Below, piece after piece: positions 1 through 5,415 of a DNA stretch of 5,822 nucleotides. The first letter of the stretch is position 1. Each line of letters starts with the position of its first letter. The DNA lies in assembly GCA_000715635.1 (NCBI GenBank), contig KL569130.1, forward strand, positions 101,735-107,556, written 5' to 3'. The position numbers and the translations under genes are program-made. The notes under the pieces were generated by a model, which made no database searches, was not told the origin of the DNA, and saw nothing but the letters and a program-made list of their open reading frames with translations. The DNA is from Streptomyces violaceus. GTDB lineage: Bacteria > Actinomycetota > Actinomycetes > Streptomycetales > Streptomycetaceae.

Positions 1-465
1 GGCCAGGGCCGTGAGCAGCCAGGGCAGCCGGGACTCGGCCTCCAGCGGGTCGGGGCAGCTGCTGATGTCCGTGTGGGCGCGGCGGAGAGCGGTGGCCAGC
101 TCCGGGTCGTGGAGGACGGCGTCCCGGAAGTGCGGGAGACCGCCGAGCGTGCCGTCGGTGAGGAGGGACGGCTCGGTGTAGAGCGCCTGGTAGGCGTAGC
201 CCTCGGAGGCGGCCGGGCCGCCGGTGTGCATCTCGCCCGGCTCCAGGACGACGATCGAGCCGGGGTAGGAGTGGATCCGCCCGCCCCGGTAGGCGATGAC
301 CTCCGAGCCGCCGACCGTGACGCCGATGGTGAACTCGTCGTGTGCGTGCGGCGCGTAGACGTGCTGGTCGAAGTGGGCGGTGAGGAGGTCGAGGGGCGGG
401 CCGCAGCGGCCCAGCCGTGCCCTGGTCCAGCGGGCCTGTTCTCTCATATGCGCTTGCGTGCTCAC
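1..465 (-). CDS. AraC-family transcriptional regulator, N-terminal part (truncated by window edge)
   Basis: The leftward frame is open from 465 to the window edge. It encodes the first 155 residues of a protein whose C-terminal part lies outside. The visible part resembles the AraC-type cupin ligand-binding domain: a histidine-rich strand (APHAHDEFTIGV), a glycine turn (YRGGRIHSYPGSIVVLEPGE) and MHTGGP, the usual order in this family. The two-helix DNA-binding domain that would prove the assignment is not in view. Two in-frame starts are possible. GTG at 465 has a run of six G about 6 bases upstream. ATG at 447 has no clear Shine-Dalgarno, so I prefer 465. The gene is divergent from the MerR gene and shares its intergenic region, so the MerR protein may control it. 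The ligand cannot be predicted. Confidence 0.85.
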   Translation of the reverse strand, partial: MSTQAHMREQARWTRARLGRCGPPLDLLTAHFDQHVYAPHAHDEFTIGVTVGGSEVIAYRGGRIHSYPGSIVVLEPGEMHTGGPAASEGYAYQALYTEPSLLTDGTLGGLPHFRDAVLHDPELATALRRAHTDISSCPDPLEAESRLPWLLTALA

Positions 466-514
466 CTCGTACCCCCCGGCACAGGGGATCAGAGGAAGCC
501 GGTGGTGTCCAGGG

Positions 515-544
515 CTTATGAGCTTGACCTTGCCGCAGCGTCAA
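515..544 (-). promoter_or_regulatory. Candidate promoter for the AraC-family gene
   Basis: Read leftward, TTGACG (544-539) and CATAAG (520-515) are separated by 18 bp. They match the -35 and -10 consensus at five and four of six positions. Transcription would start near 508, giving a leader of about 40 bases before GTG 465. The -35 box coincides with one arm of the dyad at 526-548. Prediction from sequence only. Confidence 0.45.
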
Positions 545-554
545 CCTCTTCACT
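524..554 (+). promoter_or_regulatory. Candidate MerR-type promoter (19-bp spacer) for the merR gene
   Basis: TTGACC (524-529) is followed after 19 bp by TTCACT (549-554), a weak -10 matching three of six positions. An elongated 19-20 bp spacer carrying a central dyad is characteristic of promoters that MerR proteins remodel. A transcript starting 7 bases after the -10 would begin at position 561, the A of the start codon, so the mRNA would be leaderless. The absence of any Shine-Dalgarno before 561 agrees with this. Confidence 0.5.
526..548. promoter_or_regulatory. MerR-type operator dyad between divergent genes
   Basis: An interrupted palindrome is centred on A537, with half-sites GAnnTTGnCGC and GCGnCAAnnTC; 16 of 22 flanking positions are symmetric. 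The TTG/CAA arms around a GC-rich centre resemble operators of MerR-family proteins, which sit between the -35 and -10 boxes of their target promoters. It lies directly upstream of a MerR-family gene, so autoregulation is the simplest reading. Its arms overlap the -35 boxes of both candidate divergent promoters, so one bound dimer could affect both genes. Confidence 0.65.
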
Positions 555-560
555 GGTCCC

Positions 561-1316
561 ATGCGGATCGGAGAACTCGCCGTCGCCGTGGGCGTCACCA
601 CGCGGGCCGTGCGGCACTATCACCAGCTGGGCCTGCTGCCCGAACCGGAGCGGCGGGCGAACGGCTATCGGGAGTACGGCCTGCGGCACGCTGTCGTGCT
701 GGCGCGGATCCGGCGGCTGACCGAGCTGGGGCTCGGGCTCGCGGAGGTGCGGGACGTGCTGGCGGACGAGGCCGGGAAGGACCTGGTCGAGGTGCTGACC
801 GAGCTGGACGAGGATCTGGCGCGGCAGGAGGAGGCCATCCGGGAGCGGCGGGGGCGGTTGCGGACGCTGCTGGAGGCGGAGGGCGGGCTGCCCGCCGAAG
901 GGCCCGTGTCGCCCGAGCTGGCCGCGCTGTTCGCCGGGTCGGCGCGGCTGTCGGACTCGCCCATGGCCGCCAAGGACCGCGAGATCATGGCTTTCCTGGA
1001 GACGGCCATGCCGGACGAGGCACGGAAGCAGCTCGTGTCGTCCCTGGGTGAGGTGCTCGGCGCGCCCGAGGCCGTGGCGCGGGCCAATGAGGCGTACGTG
1101 TTGCTCGACGCGCTCGCCGGGGCGGAGCCGGACGATCCGCGTGTCGCCGGGGCCGCCCGGGCCCTGGCCGACTGCATTCCCCCGGGGCTGTACCCGGAGG
1201 TCGGGGATCTCGACCACGACGACAGTGTCCTGCGCGCCTTCTACGCCGACCTGGCCCCGGCCCAGGCGGAGGCGATCCGCCGGACGCTGCACCTTCTCAC
1301 CGAGGAGCGACGATGA
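561..1316 (+). CDS. MerR-family transcriptional regulator with an uncharacterised effector domain
   Basis: A 251-residue protein. Residues 1-70 are a typical MerR winged helix-turn-helix: MRIGELAVAVGVTTRAVRHY for the helices, then LGLLPEPERRANGYREY for the wing, then a second helical pair. Residues 77-105 are charged and heptad-like and should form the dimerising coiled coil. Residues 110-251 are a mostly helical, acidic C-terminal region that I do not recognise. It has a single cysteine (C205), so it does not look like a classical metal or redox sensor (MerR, CueR, ZntR, SoxR). It is more likely a sensor of a small molecule or a protein partner. The protein probably binds the dyad at 526-548 and autoregulates. 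ATG 561 is chosen because the HTH begins there; it lacks a ribosome binding site and may be read from a leaderless mRNA. The stop overlaps the next start (ATGA), so the two genes are co-transcribed and probably translationally coupled. Confidence 0.92.
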   Translation: MRIGELAVAVGVTTRAVRHYHQLGLLPEPERRANGYREYGLRHAVVLARIRRLTELGLGLAEVRDVLADEAGKDLVEVLTELDEDLARQEEAIRERRGRLRTLLEAEGGLPAEGPVSPELAALFAGSARLSDSPMAAKDREIMAFLETAMPDEARKQLVSSLGEVLGAPEAVARANEAYVLLDALAGAEPDDPRVAGAARALADCIPPGLYPEVGDLDHDDSVLRAFYADLAPAQAEAIRRTLHLLTEERR

Positions 1317-1891
1317 GGATCGTGTGGCTGCTGGTCCGGCACGAGGTGCGCGTGCTCGAGAGTCTCGTGCTGTGGGTGGCACGGCGCACGCACGGGGCCA
1401 GGGGCGGTCAGGTGTTCGGGTATGCGCGCGGGCAGGGCGCGATGATGTTCGGGTTCGCGTTCGTGTGCCTCATCGAGACGGTCGCGATGTCCGTGCTGCT
1501 GCGGGACTGGCCGACCGTGCACGCCGTCTTCCTCTTCCTGGACGTGTACAGCGTCGTCTTCGTCATCGGGCTGCACGCCTCGTCCGTCGTACGTCCGCAC
1601 GTACTGGATCCGGTCGGTGGTGAGCTGCGGATCCGGCGGTACGTCCATGTCGATCTGCGTGTGCCGCTGGAGCGGATCGCCTCGGTGCGGCGCGAGCTGC
1701 GGATGACGCACGAACGGGCCGACGGCGAGCTCAACGTCGAGGTGGGCTCCCAGACGACCGTCACGGTCGAGTTCACGGAACCCGTCACCCATCTCACCTT
1801 CTTCGGGCGCCGGCGCCCGGTCCGTGTCGTCCGTTTTCACGCCGACGACGCCGACGACCTCGTCCGCGCCCTCGGCCGGGCGCGAGTCTGA
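1313..1891 (+). CDS. Small membrane protein with a possible PH-like cytoplasmic domain, function unknown
   Basis: A 192-residue protein I cannot assign to a named family. It starts with a short basic N-terminus (residues 1-42). Two hydrophobic segments follow, at about 43-63 and 68-91, with only a short loop between them, so they would form a membrane hairpin with both ends probably cytoplasmic. Residues 92-192 are soluble and rich in beta-strand pattern. The series RPHVLDPVGGELRIRRYVHVDLRVPLERIASVRRE, here broken by turn-forming GG and followed by alternating strands and a terminal helix (DADDLVRAL), resembles bacterial PH-like domains attached to membrane helices; this is a fold-level guess. 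ATG 1313 overlaps the merR stop by four bases and has GAGGAG at 1302-1307 five bases upstream. Such tight coupling suggests it works with the MerR protein, for example as a membrane signal partner or as its regulated output. No signal peptide or catalytic motif is seen. Confidence 0.8.
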   Translation: MRIVWLLVRHEVRVLESLVLWVARRTHGARGGQVFGYARGQGAMMFGFAFVCLIETVAMSVLLRDWPTVHAVFLFLDVYSVVFVIGLHASSVVRPHVLDPVGGELRIRRYVHVDLRVPLERIASVRRELRMTHERADGELNVEVGSQTTVTVEFTEPVTHLTFFGRRRPVRVVRFHADDADDLVRALGRARV

Positions 1892-1944
1892 GGTCGACGC
1901 GGGGCCCCGTACGCTGTCGGCGGAGTTCGATCGAAGGAGTACGC
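1892..1944 (+). promoter_or_regulatory. yaaA: Short gap with strong ribosome binding site for yaaA
   Basis: This 53-base gap holds AAGGAG at 1934-1939, five bases before GTG 1945, which fixes the yaaA start. A TACGCT at 1910-1915 could be a -10 box, but I see no convincing -35, so yaaA may have its own promoter or be read through from merR. A 10-bp GC palindrome (CGGGGCCCCG) lies just before it and has no T-tract, so it is not a clear terminator. Confidence 0.5.
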
Positions 1945-2727
1945 GTGCTTGTCCTGCTGCCGCCGTCCGAAGGCAAGGCCTCCTCCGGCCGCGGTGCCCC
2001 GCTGAAGCCGGAGTCGCTGTCGCTGCCGGGGCTGACCGCCGCCCGGGAGGACGTCCTCACCGAGCTGGTCGAGCTGTGCGCGGGCGACGAGGACAAGGCA
2101 CGCGAGGTGCTCGGGCTCAGCGAGGGGCTGCGGGGAGAGGTGGCGAAGAACGCGGAGCTGCGGACGGCGGGAGCGCGACCGGCCGGGGAGATCTATACCG
2201 GCGTGCTCTACGACGCCCTCGGCCTGGCGACCCTGGACGCCTCCGCCAAGCGGCGGGCGGCGCGCTCGCTGCTCGTGTTCTCCGGGTTGTGGGGTGCCGT
2301 GCGGGTGACGGACCGGATTCCGTCCTACCGGTGCTCGATGGGGGTGAAGCTGCCGGGGCTCGGGGCGCTGGGCGCGCACTGGCGTACTCCGATGGCGTCG
2401 GTGCTTCCCGAAGTGGCCGGGGACGGGCTGGTGCTGGATCTGCGGTCCGCCGCGTACGCCACCGCCTGGAAGCCGAAGGGCGAAGTCGCCGGGCGGACGG
2501 CGTCGGTACGGGTGCTGCACGCGCCGACACGGAAGGTGGTCAGCCACTTCAACAAGGCGACCAAGGGGCGGATCGTGCGCGGCCTGCTGACCGCCGGGGC
2601 CGATCCGAAGGGCCCGGCCGAGCTGGTCACAGCCTTGCGGGAGCTCGGGTACGTCGTGGAGGCCGAGGCGCCGGCGAAGGCGGGGCAGGCGTGGGCGCTG
2701 GACGTGCTGGTGGACGAGGTTCACTGA
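1945..2727 (+). CDS. yaaA: YaaA family peroxide stress protein (DUF328)
   Basis: A 260-residue protein, close to the 258 residues of E. coli YaaA. Family signatures are visible in order: the N-terminus MLVLLPPSEGK (1-11), the actinobacterial form; YTGVLYDALGL (84-94); SGLWGAVRVTDRIPSYRCSM (113-132), the most conserved block; VLDLRSAAYATAW (163-175), equivalent to the LAS-EY region; and SHFNKATKGRIVRGLL (200-215), the basic segment that in the family matches the Lys/Arg-rich DNA-binding-like region. In E. coli, YaaA is induced by OxyR and lowers free intracellular iron during hydrogen peroxide stress, protecting DNA and proteins. The biochemical mechanism is not settled, and whether the actinobacterial proteins do the same is inference. 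GTG 1945 is supported by AAGGAG at 5-base spacing and by the family N-terminus. I see no OxyR-like site nearby. The protein is intact and likely cytosolic. Confidence 0.93.
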   Translation: MLVLLPPSEGKASSGRGAPLKPESLSLPGLTAAREDVLTELVELCAGDEDKAREVLGLSEGLRGEVAKNAELRTAGARPAGEIYTGVLYDALGLATLDASAKRRAARSLLVFSGLWGAVRVTDRIPSYRCSMGVKLPGLGALGAHWRTPMASVLPEVAGDGLVLDLRSAAYATAWKPKGEVAGRTASVRVLHAPTRKVVSHFNKATKGRIVRGLLTAGADPKGPAELVTALRELGYVVEAEAPAKAGQAWALDVLVDEVH

Positions 2728-2743
2728 CCAGCGGACGACGCCA

Positions 2744-2773
2744 CACGTCACACGTTGCACGTCACACGTTGCA
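2744..2773. repeat. 14-bp tandem repeat, two perfect copies
   Basis: The unit ACGTCACACGTTGC occurs twice back to back at 2745-2758 and 2759-2772, with one more matching base on each side. Each unit contains two ACGT tetramers in an ACGTCACACGT arrangement. It lies in the yaaA-eda gap, directly touching the inverted repeat at 2771-2802, at the position expected for activator or repressor sites upstream of eda. No binding protein can be named. Confidence 0.8.
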
Positions 2774-2789
2774 GCATGCGCAATAAGCT
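2761..2789 (+). promoter_or_regulatory. eda: Tentative eda promoter
   Basis: GTCACA (2761-2766, four of six matches to TTGACA) lies 17 bp before TAAGCT (2784-2789, three of six matches to TATAAT). Transcription would start about 2796. The -35 would be inside the second tandem repeat and the -10 would be the centre of the inverted repeat. Both boxes are weak, so this is only a suggestion consistent with the operator arrangement. Confidence 0.3.
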
Positions 2790-2802
2790 TTGCGCATGCT
2801 GC
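2771..2802. promoter_or_regulatory. Perfect 13-bp inverted repeat, candidate eda operator
   Basis: Arms GCAGCATGCGCAA (2771-2783) and TTGCGCATGCTGC (2790-2802) are exact reverse complements around the 6-base centre TAAGCT. The centre is AT-rich in a very GC-rich background. The site covers a candidate -10 box and the first possible start codon of eda, so a bound dimer would block transcription. As RNA it could also form a hairpin, but no T-tract follows, so it is not a standard terminator. The TTGCGCA/TGCGCAA core is reminiscent of some Lrp/AsnC-type sites, but that assignment is weak. Confidence 0.75.
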
Positions 2803-2825
2803 TCGTTCGGCGGCAGGATACCGCC

Positions 2826-3473
2826 ATGGTCTCTCCCCTGCCCGCCTCCGTGCTGGACCTCGCGCCCGTCATCCCCGTCGTCGTCATCGAGGATGCGAGC
2901 GACGCCGTACCGCTGGCGCGGGCGCTGGTGGCCGGCGGGCTGCCCGCGATCGAGGTGACGCTGCGGACGCCCGCGGCGCTGGATGCGATCCGGGAGATCG
3001 CGGGGCAGGTACCGGGGGCCGTGGTGGGTGCCGGGACGGTGATCAGTCCCGGGCAGGTCGAGGAGTCGGTGGCCGCGGGCTCCCGCTTCCTGGTCAGTCC
3101 CGGCTGGACGGACGTACTGCTCGAGGCGATGCGGGCGTCGGGAGTGCCGTTCCTGCCGGGGGTGTCGACCACGTCGGAGGTCGTGGCGCTGCTGGAGCGC
3201 GGGGTGCGGGAGATGAAGTTCTTCCCGGCCGAGGCCGCGGGCGGTACGGCGTATCTGAAGTCGCTCGCCGGGCCGCTGCCGCAGGCCCGCTTCTGCCCGA
3301 CGGGCGGGATCGGTCCGGCCTCCGCCCCGGACTACCTCGCGCTGCCCAACGTCGGTTGCGTAGGCGGGAGTTGGATGCTCCCGCAGGACGCGGTCGCGGC
3401 CCGCGACTGGGGGCGTGTCGAGGCGCTGGCCCGTGAGGCGGCGGGGCTCAGCGCAGGTGGGACGTGTCGTTGA
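2826..3473 (+). CDS. eda: 2-dehydro-3-deoxy-phosphogluconate (KDPG/KHG) aldolase
   Basis: A 215-residue class I aldolase, very similar throughout to E. coli Eda (213 residues). It cleaves KDPG to pyruvate and glyceraldehyde 3-phosphate, the last step of the Entner-Doudoroff pathway and of uronate breakdown; many homologues also act on 2-keto-4-hydroxyglutarate. Visible landmarks: PVIPVVV (14-20), EVTLRT (43-48) with catalytic Glu43 and phosphate-binding-side Arg47, VGAGTV (67-72), the SPG turn (91-93), MKFFPAE (130-136) with the Schiff-base Lys131, RFCPTGGI (155-162) and GGSW (180-183). All key residues are present, so it should be active and cytosolic. ATG 2826 is preferred because AGGA lies at 2815-2818 seven bases upstream and the family homology begins soon after. 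An in-frame ATG at 2796 would add ten residues and could be used on a leaderless mRNA. No edd, kinase or transporter is next to it. Its 3' end overlaps the convergent RNase H gene by 26 bases. Confidence 0.96.
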   Translation: MVSPLPASVLDLAPVIPVVVIEDASDAVPLARALVAGGLPAIEVTLRTPAALDAIREIAGQVPGAVVGAGTVISPGQVEESVAAGSRFLVSPGWTDVLLEAMRASGVPFLPGVSTTSEVVALLERGVREMKFFPAEAAGGTAYLKSLAGPLPQARFCPTGGIGPASAPDYLALPNVGCVGGSWMLPQDAVAARDWGRVEALAREAAGLSAGGTCR

Positions 3474-4656
3474 GGAGGCGGACGCTGGCGTTGCCGTCCG
3501 CGTAGTACGCCACGACCGACAGGGACGCGGCCGAGAGTTCCATGCGGAACAGGGACTCCGGCGGGGCTCCGAGGGCGAGCCGGACGAGCGTCTTGATCGG
3601 GGTCACGTGGGTGACGAGCAGGACCGTGCGGCCCGCGTACGCCGCGACCAGCTTGTCGCGGGTGGCGGCGATCCGGGTGCCCGTCGCCGCGAAGCTCTCG
3701 CCGCCGCCGGTGGGTTCGGCGTCCGGGGAGGCCAGCCAGGCGTTCAGGTCGTCGGGATGGCGCTCGCGCACCTCGGCGAAGGTGAGTCCCTCCCAGGCAC
3801 CGAAGTCGGTCTCGCGCAACCCGTCGTCGACACTCACGTCGAGCCCTAGCCGGGCGGCGACGATACCGGCGGTCTCCCGGGTCCGGGCCAGAGGCGACGA
3901 CACGACGGCCTGGATCGTGCCGCGCCCGGCCAGCAGCGCGGCGGCGCGCTCGGCCTGTTCCCGGCCCACGTCGGAGAGGGAGGGGTCGGTACCGCCGCTG
4001 CCGGAGAAGCGCTTCTGCGGGGTGAGGGGGGTCTCGCCGTGGCGCAGGAGTACGAAGGTGGCGGGGGCACCCAGGTCGGCGGGCGCCCAGCCGGGCGTGG
4101 CAACGGCCTTGGCGGCACGGGTGTCGGCGTCGGCTCCGGCTGACCCGACGGCACCAGGAGCGTCAGAGAGTCCACTGGTCTCAGCAGCCCCTGCAGCCGT
4201 GTCCAGCTCAGCCGTCGACGCGGACTCCGACCACTGTTCTCCCCTGGCCCCGGCATCCATCGCCTCGTTGGCCAGCCGGTCCGCGTGCTTGTTCCGCTCC
4301 CTCGGGATCCACTCGTATGTCACCCGCCCAGGCGGGAACACCCGTGCCGCCTGCGCCGCCAGGGGCTTCATGTCGGGGTGCTTGATCTTCCAGCGGCCCG
4401 ACATCTGCTCGATGACGAGCTTGGAGTCCATCCGGACGTGGACCGTCGCGGCCGGGTCCAGTTCATGGGCGGCGCGCAGGCCGGCGAGGAGGCCCCGGTA
4501 CTCGGCGACGTTGTTCGTGGCGACGCCGATGTACTCGGCCGCCTCCCGCAGGGTCTCCCCCGTCGCCGCGTCGCTCACCACGGCCCCGTAGCCCGCGGGC
4601 CCCGGGTTGCCCCGCGACCCGCCGTCGGCCTCGACGATGAACTCCCGCACGGCCAC
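3448..4656 (-). CDS. Bifunctional RNase H / acid phosphatase (histidine phosphatase) protein
   Basis: A 402-residue fusion protein of the type characterised as S. coelicolor SCO2299 and found in mycobacteria as Rv2228c. Residues 1-135 are a type 1 RNase H domain that cuts RNA in RNA-DNA hybrids. The metal-binding acidic residues are visible as D11 (EADGGSRGNPG), E52 (NNVAEYRGL), D77 (RMDSKL) and D126 (NKHADRLANEAMD). Residues 136-198 are a low-complexity Ala/Ser/Gly-rich linker. Residues 199-402 are a histidine phosphatase domain related to CobC/phosphoglycerate mutase, with the RHGET motif (205-209, nucleophile H206), SSPLARTRETA (253-263), RETDFGAWEG (281-290) and the second catalytic histidine H350 in LLVTHVTP. 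Its physiological phosphate substrate is not certain; alpha-ribazole phosphate has been proposed for relatives. The start is GTG 4656, or GTG 4650, which has better spacing from GGGG; both keep the domain intact. It lies 15 bases after the zinc-ribbon gene and is likely the third gene of that operon. Confidence 0.95.
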   Translation of the reverse strand: MAVREFIVEADGGSRGNPGPAGYGAVVSDAATGETLREAAEYIGVATNNVAEYRGLLAGLRAAHELDPAATVHVRMDSKLVIEQMSGRWKIKHPDMKPLAAQAARVFPPGRVTYEWIPRERNKHADRLANEAMDAGARGEQWSESASTAELDTAAGAAETSGLSDAPGAVGSAGADADTRAAKAVATPGWAPADLGAPATFVLLRHGETPLTPQKRFSGSGGTDPSLSDVGREQAERAAALLAGRGTIQAVVSSPLARTRETAGIVAARLGLDVSVDDGLRETDFGAWEGLTFAEVRERHPDDLNAWLASPDAEPTGGGESFAATGTRIAATRDKLVAAYAGRTVLLVTHVTPIKTLVRLALGAPPESLFRMELSAASLSVVAYYADGNASVRLLNDTSHLR

Positions 4657-4671
4657 CGCCCCTGTCGCCCC

Positions 4672-5415
4672 TTACAGACCCGACTCGGACGTGCGCACCA
4701 GGATGCGCCGGCAGTTCTCGCAGCGGATCACCGTGTCCGGCGCCGCCTTGCGGATCTCGGCCAGCTCCGTGAGGGCCAGCTCCTGCCGGCAGCCCTGGCA
4801 GCTGCGCGCGTACAGCTTCGCCGCGCCGACGCCGCCCTGCTGCTCGCGCAGCCGCTCGTAGAGCTTGAGCAGATCGGCGGGCACCGACCCGGCGATGACC
4901 TCGCGCTCCTTTGCCACCGTGGCGGCCTCGCCGTCGAGCTGCTCGACGGCCGCGTCCCGGCGCGCGGTCGTGTCATCGATCTTCGACTGGACGGAGGTGA
5001 CCCGTTCGGTCAGCTCGGCCACCCGCTCCTGCGCGGACTCCATGCGCTCCATGACCTCCAGCACCACGTCCTCCAGATCGCCCTGCCGCTTGGCGAGGGA
5101 GGCGATCTCGCGCTGGAGGTTCTCCAGGTCCTTGGGGGAGGTGACGGCACCGGAGTCCAGGCGCTGCTGGTCGCGGGTGGCGCGCTGGCGCACCTGGTCC
5201 ACGTCCTGCTCGGCCTTGGTCTGCTCGCGCGCGGTGTCGCTCTCCTCGGTCTGCGCGGCCACGAGCAGGTCGCGCAGCTGGGTGTGGTCCTTGGTCAGCG
5301 ACTCGATCTCGGCGTGCTCGGGCAGCGACCTGCGCTTGTGCGCGAGCTGCTGGAGGCGGACGTCGAGGTCCTGGACGTCGAGGAGTCGGATCTGGTCGGC
5401 GGGCTCGGCGTTCAG
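4672..5415 (-). CDS. Coiled-coil protein with C-terminal C4 zinc ribbon (CT398-like family)
   Basis: A 247-residue protein. Residues 1-200 are almost continuous heptad-rich charged helix, expected to form a long antiparallel coiled-coil hairpin (segments such as DLENLQREIASLAKRQGDLE). The C-terminal region is a zinc ribbon with C206-x2-C209 and C232-x2-C235 (CQGC and CENC) followed by RRILVR. Proteins of this architecture are conserved in actinobacteria and beyond and are usually annotated as zinc-ribbon or putative nucleic-acid-binding proteins; a structural role is likely but the function is unknown. The start is unusual. The N-terminus NAEPADQIRLLDVQDLDVRLQQLAHKRR, given here only as family landmark pieces (ADQIRLLDVQ, LAHKRRSLPEH), is typical of streptomycete homologues as I recall them, yet is preceded by CTG at 5415 and an in-frame TGA 7 codons earlier. 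The next conventional codon, GTG 5262, would delete 51 residues. The CTG overlaps the Nif3 stop (CTGA). Likely cytosolic. Confidence 0.9.
   Translation of the reverse strand: MNAEPADQIRLLDVQDLDVRLQQLAHKRRSLPEHAEIESLTKDHTQLRDLLVAAQTEESDTAREQTKAEQDVDQVRQRATRDQQRLDSGAVTSPKDLENLQREIASLAKRQGDLEDVVLEVMERMESAQERVAELTERVTSVQSKIDDTTARRDAAVEQLDGEAATVAKEREVIAGSVPADLLKLYERLREQQGGVGAAKLYARSCQGCRQELALTELAEIRKAAPDTVIRCENCRRILVRTSESGL

Noticed and set aside
516..1382. Long leftward open frame (288 codons) opposite the MerR gene
   Set aside because: It is a Pro/Arg/Gly/Gln-rich mirror of a high-GC coding region with no domain pattern; the plus-strand frame encodes a clear MerR protein.
1589..1604. Inverted repeat GTACGT-4 bases-ACGTAC
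   Set aside because: Only 6-bp arms, inside the coding region of the membrane protein; expected by chance and no regulatory context.
1837..2760. Long leftward open frame (307 codons) opposite yaaA
   Set aside because: Composition is Arg/Gln/Pro/His-rich as expected for the complement of GC-rich codons, and the opposite strand encodes a recognisable YaaA protein with a good ribosome binding site.
2771..2802. The 13-bp inverted repeat as a terminator of yaaA
   Set aside because: No T-tract follows the right arm, it lies about 45 bases after the yaaA stop and overlaps the start region of eda, so an operator role fits better; a termination role is not fully excluded.
3542..4591. Rightward open frame (349 codons) opposite the RNase H/phosphatase gene
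   Set aside because: Ser/Arg/Ala-rich shadow without motifs; the leftward frame carries complete RNase H and histidine phosphatase catalytic motifs.
4672..5262. Zinc-ribbon gene starting at GTG 5262 (196 residues)
   Set aside because: The reading frame continues upstream with typical coiled-coil family sequence for 51 more codons, and GTG 5262 lacks a convincing Shine-Dalgarno; CTG 5415 is better supported.
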